This document shows positions 1-9,511 of a stretch of DNA of 64,000 nt, one piece after another (positions within the stretch are counted from its first letter, which is position 1; each line of letters begins with the position of its first letter). Under the pieces are notes generated by a model, which worked only from the letters and a program-made list of their open reading frames with translations, was not told the DNA's origin and made no database searches. This DNA comes from Hyperoodon ampullatus. Its lineage: Eukaryota > Chordata > Mammalia > Artiodactyla > Ziphiidae. The DNA lies in NCBI GenBank assembly GCA_949752795.1, contig CATKHW010000566.1, positions 744,001 through 808,000 on the forward strand, read 5' to 3'. A program made the translations under genes and the position numbers.

Positions 1-2560
1 CCCTCACCTGTGCCCTCAGCCTTGTCGTTCCCTAACCCTAACCCTAGCCCGGAACGGAAACCCACCGGCAGCCCCACACCTTAGACTGTGCCGTACCCTC
101 ATCCTAATCCGTACGTGGACACTGACCCACGCGTCCGCACGTGCCCCGACCCTAGCACGTGTCCGCACCCTCACCTGTGCCCTCAGCCTTGCCGTTCCCT
201 AACCCTAACCCTAGCCCGGAACGGAAACCCACCGGCAGCCCCACACCTTAGCCTCCGCCGTACCCTCATCCTAATCCGTACGCGGACACTGACACGCGCG
301 TCCGCACGTGCCACGACCCTAGCACCTGTCCGCACCCTCACCTGTGCCCTCAGCCTTGCCGTTCCCTAACCCTAACCCTAGCCCGGAACGGAAACCCACC
401 GGCAGCCCCACACCTTAGCCTCCGCCGTACTCTCATCCTAGTCCGTACGTGGACACTGACCCGCGCGTCCGCACGTGCCCCGACCCTAGCACGTGTCTGA
501 ACCCTCACCTGTGCCCTCAGCCTTGCCGTTCCCTAACCCTAACCCTAGCCCGGAACGGAAACCCACCGGCAGCCCAACACCTTAGCCTCCGCCGTACCCT
601 CATCCTAGTCCGTACGCGGACACTGACACGCGCGTCCGCATGTGCCCCGAACCTAGCACGTGTCCGCACCCTCACCTGTGCCCTCAGCCTTGCCGTTCCC
701 TAACCCTAACGCTAGGCCGGAACGGAAACCCACCGGCAGCCCCACACCTTAGATTCCGCCGTACCCACATCCTAGTCCGTACGCGGACACTGACCCGCGC
801 GTCCGCACGTGCCCCGACCCTAGAACGTGTCCGCACCCTCACCTGTGCCCTCAGCCTTGCCGTTCCCTAACCCTAACCCTAGCCCGGAACGGACACCCAC
901 CGGCAGCCCCACACCTTAGCCTCCGCCGTACCCTCATTCTAGTCCGTACGCGGACACTGACCCGCGCGTCCGCACGTGCCCCGACCCTAGCACGTGTCCG
1001 CACCGTCACCCGTGCCCTCAGCCTTGCCGTTCCCTAACCCTAACCCTAGCCCGGAACGGAAACCCACCGGCAGCCCCACACCATAGCCTGCGCCGTACCC
1101 TCATCCTAATCCGTACGCGGACACTGACCCGCGCGTACGCTCGTGCCCCGACCCTAGCACGTGTCCGCACCCTCACCCGTGCCCTCAGCCTTGCCGTTCC
1201 CTAACCCTAACCCTAGCCCGGAACGGAAACCCACCGGCAGCCCCACACCTTAGCCTCCGCCGTACCCTCATCCTAATCCGTACGCGGACACTGAACCGCG
1301 CGTCCGCACGTGCCCCAACCCTAGCACGTGTCCGCACCCTCACCCGTGCCCTCAGCCTTGCCGTTCCCTAACCCTAACCCTAGCCCGGAACGGAAACCCA
1401 CCGGCAGCCCCACACCATAGCCTCCGCCGTACCCTCATCCTAATCCGTACGTGGACACTGACCCGCGCGTACGCACGTGCCCCGACCCTAGCACGTGTCC
1501 GCACCCTCACCCGTGCCCTCAGCCTTGCCGTTCCCTAACCCTAACCCTAGCCCGGAACGGAAACCCACCGGCAGCCCCACACCTTAGCCTCCGCCGTACC
1601 CTCATCCTAATCCGTACGCGGACACTGACCCGCGCGTCCGCACGTGCCCCGACCCTAGCACGTGTCCGCACCCTCACCCGTGCCCTCAGCCTTGCCGTTC
1701 CCTAACCCTAACCCTAGCCCGGAACGGAAAACCACCGGCAGCCCCACACCTTAGCCTCCGCCGTAGCCTCATCCTAGTCCGTACACGGACACTGACCCGC
1801 GCGTCCGCACGTGCTCCGACCCTAGCACGTGTCCGCACCCTCACCTGTGCCCTCAGCCTTGCCGTTCCCTAACCCTAACCCTAGCCCGGAACGGAAACCC
1901 ACCGGCAGCCCCACACCTTAGCCTCCGCCGTACCCTCTTCCTAGTCCGTACGTGGACACTGACCCGCGCGTCCGCACGTGCCCCGACACTAGCACGTGTC
2001 CACAACCTTACTTGTGCCCTCAGCCTTGCCGTTCCCTAACCCTAACCCTAGCCCGGAACGGAAACCCACCGGCAGCCCCACACCTTAGCCTCCGCCGTAC
2101 CCTCATCCTACTCCGTACGCGGACACTGACACGCGCGTCCGCACGTGCCCCGACCCTAGCACGTGTCCGCACCCTCACCTGTGCCCTCAGCCTTGCCGTT
2201 CCCTAACCCTAACCCTAGCCCGGAACGGAAACCCACCGGCAGCCCCACACCTTAGCCTCCGCCGTACCCTCATCCTAATCCGTACGCGGACACTGACCCG
2301 CGCGTCCACACGTGCCCCAACCCTAGCACGTGTCCGCACCCTCACCCGTGCCCTCAGCCTTGCCGTTCCCTAATCCTAACCCTAGCCCGGAACGGAAACC
2401 CACCGGCAGCCCCACACCTTAGCCTCCGCCGTAGCCTCATCCTAGTCCGTACACGGACACTGACCCGCGCGTCCGCACGTGCTCCGACCCTAGCACGTGT
2501 CCGCACCCTCACCTGTGCCCTCAGCCTTGCCGTTCCCTAACCCTAACCCTAGCCCGGAAC
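1..2560 (+). repeat. Lead-in monomers, not matched elsewhere in the window
   Basis: These roughly 15 monomers do not line up as a block with any later part of the window. They include a run of copies with CACCCGTGCCC in place of CACCTGTGCCC (about 1010, 1170, 1340, 1500, 1680, and again 2340) and several with CCTAATCCGTACG. Three CACCCGTG copies also appear at about 5520-5860. The distinct subfamily suggests the reference block B1 starts after this region, or that the matching copies lie upstream of the window. Confidence 0.6.
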
Positions 2561-3035
2561 GGAAACCCACCGGCAGCCCCACACCTTAGCCTCCGCCGTA
2601 CCCTCATCCTAGTCCGTACGCGGACACTGAACCGCGCGTCCGCACGTGCCCCGACACTAGCACGTGTCCGCAACCTTACTTGTGCCCTCAGCCTTGCCGT
2701 TCCCTAACCCTAACCCTAGCCCGGAACGGAAACCCACCGGCAGCCCCACACCTTAGCCTCCGCCGTACCCTCATCCTACTCCGTACGCGGACACTGACAC
2801 ACGCGTCCGCACGTGCCCCGACCCTAGCACGTGTCCGCACCCTCACCTGTGCCCTCAGCCTTGCCGTTCCCTAACCCTAAGCCTAGCCCGGAACGGAAAC
2901 CCACCGGCAGCCCCACACCTTAGCCTCCGCCGTACCCTCATCCTAGTCCGTACGCGGACACTGACCCGCGCGTCCGCCCATGCCCCGACCCTAGCACGTG
3001 TCCGCACCCTCACCTGTGCTCTCAGCCTTGCCGTT
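1700..3035 (+). repeat. Tandem duplication of a 4-monomer (668-bp) unit
   Basis: Rare variants recur at exactly 668 bp: GTAGCCTC at 1763 and 2431, GACACTAG at 1985 and 2653, and CTACTCCG at 2108 and 2776. AACCTTACTTGTG also occurs in both copies. A third, more diverged relative with the GACACTAG to CTACTCCG order lies at about 5990-6290, with the same internal spacing of 123 bp. Ends are approximate because neighbouring monomers are near consensus. Confidence 0.75.
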
Positions 3036-3202
3036 CCCTAACCCTAACCCTAGCCCGGAACGGAAAGCCACCGGCAGCCCCACACCTTAGCCTCCGCCGT
3101 ACCCTCATCCTAGTCCGTACGCGGACACTGACCCGCGCGTCCGCACGTGCCCCGACCCTAGCACGTGTCCGCACCCTCACCTGTGCCCTCAGCCTTGCCG
3201 TT

Positions 3203-3223
3203 CCCTAACCCTAACCCTAGCCC
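3203..3223 (-). other. Telomere-like tract with G-quadruplex potential (one per monomer)
   Basis: The + strand reads CCCTAA, CCCTAA, CCCTAG, CCC. The minus strand therefore carries four GGG runs separated by CTA, TTA and TTA. This differs from the well-studied TTAGGG-repeat quadruplex sequence by a single loop base. The tract recurs once per 167 bp, always on the same strand. Some subfamilies lose one run, for example copies reading CCCTAAGCCTAG near 2880, 7050, 9060 and 12560. The positions given are for the exemplar copy. Folding in vivo, and binding of shelterin-type proteins, are inferences from the motif. Confidence 0.8.
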
Positions 3224-3287
3224 GGAACGGAAACCCACCGGCAGCCCCACACCTTAGCCTCCGCCGTACCCTCATCCTAGTCCGTAC

Positions 3288-3311
3288 GCGGACACTGACC
3301 CGCGCGTCCGC
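3288..3311. repeat. Inverted repeat GCGGAC / GTCCGC in each monomer
   Basis: GCGGAC at 3288-3293 is the exact reverse complement of GTCCGC at 3306-3311, with a 12-base intervening ACTGACCCGCGC. A second GTCCGC follows at 3334-3339, so the left arm has two possible partners. The right arm overlaps the first CACGTG motif. The stem is only 6 bp, so a stable cruciform is doubtful. It could equally be a two-fold-symmetric protein site. Positions are for the exemplar; the arrangement recurs in most monomers, with single-base variants such as GTGGAC, ATGCGGAC or ACACGGAC. Confidence 0.6.
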
Positions 3312-3334
3312 ACGTGCCCCGACCCTAGCACGTG
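3311..3334. other. Paired CACGTG (E-box) palindromes, 18 bp apart
   Basis: CACGTG occurs at 3311-3316 and again at 3329-3334, with CCCCGACCCTAG between. The pair recurs in most monomers, so the array holds on the order of 700 such hexamers. CACGTG is the canonical site of bHLH-zipper proteins (USF, MYC/MAX, yeast Cbf1, whose centromere element CDEI has the core CACRTG). Each hexamer contains a central CpG, so binding could depend on methylation. That any such factor binds here is inference. Common variants lose one site, for example CATGTG, CACGTTTCC, CACGTGGCC (site kept, flank changed) and GCGCGTG. Confidence 0.7.
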
Positions 3335-4371
3335 TCCGCACCCTCACCTGTGCCCTCAGCCTTGCCGTTCCCTAACCCTAACCCTACACCGGAACGGAAA
3401 CCCACCGGCAGCCCCACACCTTAGCCTCGGCCGTACCCTCATCCTAGTCCGTACGCGGACACTGACCCGCGCGTCCGCACGTGCCCCGACCCTAGCACGT
3501 GTCCGCACCCTCACCTGTGCCCTCAGCCTTGCCGTACCCTAACCCTAAACCTAGCCCGGAACGGAAACCCACCGGCAGCCCCACACCTTAGCCGCCGCCG
3601 TACCCTCATCCTAGTCCGTACGCGGACACTGACCCGCGCGTCCGCACGTGCCCCGACCCTAGCACGTGTCCGCACCCTCACCTCTGCCCTCAGCCTTGCC
3701 GTTCCCTAACCCTAACCCTAGCCCGGAACGGAAACCCACCGGCAGCCCCACACCTTAGCCTCCGCCGTACCCTCATCCTAGTCCGTACACGGACACTGAC
3801 ACGCGCGTCCGCACGTGCCCCGACCCTAGCACGTGTCCGCACCCGCACCTGTGCCCTCAGCCTTGCCGTTCCCTAACCCTAACCCTAGCCCGGAACGGAA
3901 ACCCACAGGCAGCCCCACACCTTAGCCTCCGCCGTACCCTCATCCTAGTCCGTACGCGGACACTGACCCGCGCGTCCGCACGTGCCCCGACCTTAGCACG
4001 TGTCCGCACCCTCACATGTGCCCTCAGCCTTGCCGTTCCCTAACCCTAAACCTAGCCCGGAACGGAAACCCACCGGCAGCCCCACACCTTAGCCTCCGCC
4101 GTACCCTCTTCCTAGTCCGTACGCGGACACTGACCCGCGCGTCCGCACGTGCCCCGACCCTAGCACGTGTCCGCACCCTCACCTGTGCCCTCAGCCTTGC
4201 CGTTCCCTAACCCTAACCCTAGCCCGGAACGGAAACCCACCGGCAGCCCCACACCTTAGCCTCCGCCGTACCCTCATCCTAGTCCGTACGCGGACACTGA
4301 CCCGCGCGTCCGCACGTGCCCCGACCCTAGCACGTGTCCGCACCATCACCTGTGCCCTCAGCCTTGCCGTT

Positions 4372-4538
4372 CCCTAATCCTAACCCTAGCCCAGTACGGA
4401 AACACACCGTCAGCCCCACACCTTAGCCTCCGCCGTAACCTCATCCTAGTCCGTACGCGGACACTGACCCGCGCGTCCGCACGTGCCCCGACCCTAGCAC
4501 GTGTCCGCACCCTCACCTGTGCCCTCAGCCTTGCCGTT
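4372..4538 (+). repeat. Diverged marker monomer (CCAGTACGG / CACCGTCAG)
   Basis: This copy carries CCCTAATCC, CCAGTACGGAAACACACCGTCAG and CCGTAACC, making it one of the most diverged monomers. The preceding monomer ends in CACCATCACC. The same combination recurs near 26582, 33097 and 50138, so it is a clear tag for the block structure. The telomere-like tract is damaged: the second CCC run becomes TCC and the final CCCGG becomes CCCAG. Confidence 0.85.
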
Positions 4539-5039
4539 CCCTAACCCTAACCCTAGCCCGGAACGGAAACCCACCGGCAGCCCCACACCTTAGCCTCCGC
4601 CGTAACCTCATCCTAGTCCGTACGCGGACACTGACCCGCGCGTCCGCACGTGCCCCAACCCTAGCACGTGTCCGCACCCTCACCTGTGCCCTCAGCCTTG
4701 CCGTTCCCTAACCCTAACCCTAGCCCGGAACGGAAACCCACCGTCAGCCCCACACCTTAGCCTCCGCAGTACCTTCATCCTAGTCCGTACGCGGACACTG
4801 ACCCGCGCGTCCGCACGTGCCCCGAACCTAGCACGTGTCCGCACCCTCACCTGTGCCCTCAGCCTTGCCGTTCCCTAACCCTAACCCTAGCCCGGAACGG
4901 AAACCCACCGGCAGCCCCACACCTTAGCCTCCGCCATACCCTCATCCTAGTCCGTACGTGGACACTGACCCGCGCGTCCGCACGTGCCCCGACCCTAGCA
5001 CGTGTCCGCACCCTCACCTGTGCCCTCAGCCTTGCCGTT

Positions 5040-5207
5040 CTCTATCCCTAACCCTAGCCCGGAACGGAAACCCACCGGCAAACCCAACACCATAGCCTCC
5101 GCCGTACCCTCATCCTAGTCCATACGCGGACACTGACACGCGCGTCCGCATGTGCCCCGACCCTAGCACGTGTCCGCACCCTCACCTGTGCCCTCAGCCT
5201 TGCCGTT
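5040..5207 (+). repeat. 168-bp monomer with a one-base insertion (GGCAAACCCAACACCATAG)
   Basis: At 5077-5095 the usual GGCAGCCCCACACCTTAG is replaced by a 19-base version, which adds one base and shifts the repeat phase by +1. The same version appears at about 27287, 33803 and 50833, and these four account for all +1 steps I needed to explain phase. This copy also starts CTCTATCCC, so its telomere-like tract is degraded. All four clearly descend from one mutation spread by block duplication. Confidence 0.88.
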
Positions 5208-5374
5208 CCCTAACCCTAACCCTAGCCCGGAACGGAAACCCACCGGCAGCCCCACACCTTAGCCTCCGCCGTACCCTCATCCTAGTCCGTACGCGGACAC
5301 TGACCCGCGCATCCGCCCGTGCCCCGACCCTAGCACGTGTCCGCACCCTCACCTGTGCCCTCAGCCTTGCCGTT

Positions 5375-5541
5375 CCCTAACCCTAACCCTAGCCCGGAAC
5401 GGAAACCCACCGGCAGCCCCACACCTTAGCTTCCGCCGTACAATGATTCTAGTCCGTACGCGGACACTGACCCGCGCATCCGCACGTGCCCCGAACCTAG
5501 CACGTGTCCGCACCCTCACCCGTGCCCTCAGCCTTGACGTT
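5375..5541 (+). repeat. Diverged marker monomer (GTACAATGATTCTAG)
   Basis: GTACCCTCATCCTAG is replaced by GTACAATGATTCTAG at about 5439. The monomer also has GCTTCCGCC, GCGCATCC and CCGAACC. Its CACCCGTGCCC tail is shared with the next copies, as is the TTGACGTTCC that follows. It recurs near 34160 and 51190 at the B2 and B3 offsets and is absent from the 20.9-27.4 kb region. Confidence 0.82.
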
Positions 5542-8500
5542 CCCTAACCCTAACCCTAGCCCGGAACAGAAACCCACCGGCAGCCCCACACCTTAGCCTC
5601 CGCTTTACCCTCATCCTAATCCGTACGCGGACACTGACCCGCGCGTACGCACGTTCCCCGACCCTAGCACGTGTCCGCACCCTCACCCGTGCCCTCAGCC
5701 ATGCCGTTCCCTAACCCTAACCCTAGCCCGGAACGGAAACCCACCGGCAGCCCCACACCTTAGCCTCCGCCGTACCCTCATCCTAATCCGTACGCGGACA
5801 CTGACCCGCACGCCCGCACGTGCCCCGACCCTAGCACGTGTCCGCACCCTCACCCGTGCCCTCAGCCTTGCCGTTCCCTAACCCTAACCCTAGCCCGGAA
5901 CGGAAACCCACCGGCAGCCCCACACCTTAGCCTCCGCCGTACCCTCATCCTAGTCCGTACGTGGACACTGACCCGCGCGTCCGCACGTGCTCCGACCCTA
6001 GCACGTGTCCGCACCCTCACCTGTGCCCTCAGCCTTGCCGTTCCCTAACCCTAACCCTAGCCCGGAACGGAAACCCACCGGCAGCCCCACACCTTAGCCT
6101 CCGCCGTACCCTCATCCTAGTCCGTACGCGGACACTGACCCGCGCGTCCGCACGTGCCCCGACACTAGCACGTGTCCGCAACCTTACCTGTGCCCTCAGC
6201 CTTGCCGTTCCCTAACCCTAACGCTAGCCCGGAACGGAAACCCACCGGCAGCCCCACACCTTAGCCTCCGCCGTACCCTCATCCTACTCCGTACGCGGAC
6301 ACTGACAGGCGCGTCCGCACGTGCCCCGACCCTAGCACGTGTCCGCACCCTCACCTGTGCCCTCAGCCTTGCCGTTCCCTAACCCTAACCCTAGCCCGGA
6401 ACGGAAACCCACCGGCAGCCCCACACCTTAGCCTCTGCCGTACCCTCATCCTAGTCCGTACGCGGACACTGACCCGCGCGTCCGCACGTGCCCCGACCCT
6501 AGCGCGTGTCCGCACCCTCACCTGTGCCCTCAGCCTTGCCGTTCCCTAACCCTAAACCTAACCCGGAACGGAAACCCACCGGCAGCCCCACACCTTAGCC
6601 TCCGCCGTACCCTCATCCTAGTCCGTACGCGGACACTGACCCGCGCGTCCGCACGTGCCCCGACCCTAGCGCGTGTCCGCACCCTCACCTGTGCCCTCAG
6701 CCTTGCGGTTCCCTAACCCTAACCTTAGCCCGGAACGGAAACCCACCGGCAGCCCCACACCTTAGCCTCCACAGTACCCTCATCCTAGTCCGTACGCGGA
6801 CACTGACCCGCGCGTCCGCACGTGCCCCGACCCTAGCGTGTGTCCGCACCCTCACCTGTGCCCTCAGCCTTGCCGTTTCCTAACCCTAACCGTAGCCCGG
6901 AACGGAAACCCACCGGCAGCCCCACACCTTAGCCTCCGCCGTACCCTCATCCTAGTCTGTACGCGGACACTGACCCGCGCGTCCGCACGTGTCCCGACCC
7001 TAGAACGTGTCCGCACCCTCACCTGTGCCCTCAGCCTTGCCGTTCCCTAACCCTAAGCCTAGCCCGGAACGGAAACCCACCGGCAGCCCCACACCTTAGC
7101 CTCCGCCGTACCCTCATCCTAGTCCGTACGCGGACACTGACCCGCGCGTCCGCCCTTGCCCCGACCCTAGCATGTGTCCGCACCCTCACGTGTGCCCTCA
7201 GCCTTGCCATTACATAACCCTAAGCCTAGCCCGGAACGGAAACCCAACGGCAGCCCCACACCTTAGCCTCCGCCGTACCCTCATCCTAGTCCGTACGCGG
7301 ACACTGACCCACGCGTCCGCACGTGCCCCGATCCTAGCACGTGTCCGCACCCTCACCTGTGCCCTCAGCCTTGCCGTTCCCTAACCCTAACCCTAGCCCG
7401 GAACGGAAACCCACCGGCAGCCCCACACCTTAGCCTCCGCCGTACCCTCATCCTAGTCCGTACGCGGACACTGACCCGCGCGTCCGCACGTGCCCCGACC
7501 TTAGCACGTGTCCGCACCCTCACATGTGCCCTCAGACTTGCCGTTCCCTAACCCTAAACCTAGCCCGGAACGGAAACCCACCGGCAGCCCCACACCTTAG
7601 CCTCCGCCGTACCCTCATCCTAGTCCGTTCGCGGACACTGACCTGCGCGTCCGCACGTGCCCCGACCCTAGCACGTGTCCGCACCCTCACCTGTGCCCTC
7701 AGCCTTGCCGTTCCCTAACCCTAACCCTAGCCCGGAACGGAAACCCACCGGCAGCCCCACACCTTAGCCTCCGCCGTAACCTCATCCTAGTCCGTACGCG
7801 GACACTGACCTGCGCGTCCGCACCTGCCATGACCCTAGCACGTGTCCGCACCCTCACCTGTGCCCTCAGCCTTGCCGTTCCCTAACCCTTACCCTAGCCC
7901 GGAACGGAAAGCCACCGGCAGCCCCACACCTTAGCCTCCGCCGTAACCTCATCCTAGTCCGTACGCGGACACTGACACGTGCGTCCGCACGTGCCCCGAC
8001 CCTAGCACGTGTCCGCACCCTCACCTGTGCCCTCAGCCTTGCCGTTCCCTAACCCTAACCCTAGCCCGGAACGGAAACCCACCGGCAGCCCCACACCTTA
8101 GCCTCCGCCGTACCTTCAACCTAGTCCGTACGCGGACACTGACCCGCGCGTCCGCACGTGCCCCGAACCTAGCACGTGTCCGCACCCTCACCTGTGCCCT
8201 CAGCCTTGCCGTTCCCTAACCCTAACCCTAGCCCGGAACGGAAACCCACCGGCAGCCCCACACCTTAGCTTCCGCCGTACCCTCATCCTAGTCCGTACGC
8301 GGACACTGACACGTGCGTCCTCACGTGCCCCGACCCTAGCACGTGTCCGCACCCTCACCTGTGCCCTCAGCCTTGCCGTTCCCTAACCCTAACCCTAGCC
8401 CGGAACGGAAACCCACCGGCAGCCCCACACCTTAGCCTCCGCCGTACCCTCATCCTAGTCCGTACGCGGACACTGACCCGCGCGTCCGCACGTGCCCCGA

Positions 8501-9511
8501 CCCTAGCACGTGTCCGCATCCTCACCTGTGCCCTCAGCCTTGCCGTTCCCTAACCCTAACCCTAGCCCGGAACGGAAAACCACCGGCAGCCCCACACCTT
8601 AGCCTCCGCCGTACCCTCATCCTACTCCGTACGCGGACACTGACCCGCGCGTCCGCACGTGCCCCGACCCTAGCACGTGTCCGCACCCTCACCTGTGCCC
8701 TCAGCCTTGCCGTTCCCTAACCCTAACCCTAGCCCGGAACGGAAACCCACCGGCAGCCCCACACCTTAGCCTCCGCCGTACCCTCATCCTAGTCCGTACG
8801 CGGACACTGACCCGCGCGACCGCACGTGCCCCGACCCTAGCACGTGTCCGCACCCTCAATTGTGCCCTCAGCCTTGCCGTTCCCTAACCCTAACCCTAGC
8901 CCGGAACGGAAACCCACCGGCAGCCCCACACCTTAGCCTCCGCCGTACCCTCATCCTAGTCCGTACGCAGACACTGACCAGCGCGTTCGCACGTGCCCCG
9001 ACCCTAGCACGTGTCCGCACCCTCACCTGTGCCCTCAGCCTTGCCGTTCCCTAACCCTAAGCCTAGCCTGGAACGGAAACCCACCGGCAGCCCCACACCT
9101 TAGCCTCCGCCGTACCCTCATCCTAGTCCGTACGCGGACACTGACCCGCGCGTCCGCACGTGCCCCGACCCTACCACGTGTCCGCACCCTCACCTGTGCC
9201 CTCAGCCTTGCCATTCCCTAACCCTAAGCCTAGCCCGGAACGGAAACCCACCGGTAGCCCCACACCTTAGCCTCCGCCGTACCCTCCTCCTAGTCCATAC
9301 GCGGACACTGACCCACGCGTCCGCACGTGCCCCGACCCTAGCACGTGTCCGCACCCTCACCTGTGCCCTCAGCCTTGCCGTTCCCTAACCCTAAGCCTAG
9401 CCCGGAACGGAAACCCACCGGCAGCCCCAAACCTTAGCCTCCGCCGTACCCTCATCCTTGTCCGTACGCGGACACTGACCCGCGCATCCGCACGTGCCCC
9501 GACCCTAGCAC

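Larger units (their letters stand above)
3203..3369 (+). repeat. Exemplar monomer identical to the consensus
   Basis: This copy matches the majority base at every position I compared. By hand count it holds 79 C, 33 G and 55 A+T (67% GC) and 17 CpG dinucleotides. In order it has the telomere-like tract (monomer positions 1-21), a CGGAACGGAAACCC segment, a CTTAG/CCTAG-bearing middle part (50-80), an inverted repeat (86-109), two CACGTG motifs (109-114 and 127-132) and a pyrimidine-rich tail ending GCCTTGCCGTT. CCTAG or CTTAG words recur at roughly 14, 51, 74 and 122. One could read them as decayed telomere units, but that is inference. The consensus contains no TTCG on either strand, so the mammalian CENP-B box core is absent. 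Confidence 0.93.

Noticed and set aside
3203..3369. CENP-B box
   Set aside because: The TTCG core is absent from the consensus on both strands. GTTCCGGG-like sequence on the minus strand does not match the required positions.
5375..5541. ACAATGATTCTAG stretch as the remnant of an inserted element
   Set aside because: It replaces the same number of bases as the consensus with no target duplication or terminal repeats, so it is a diverged monomer.
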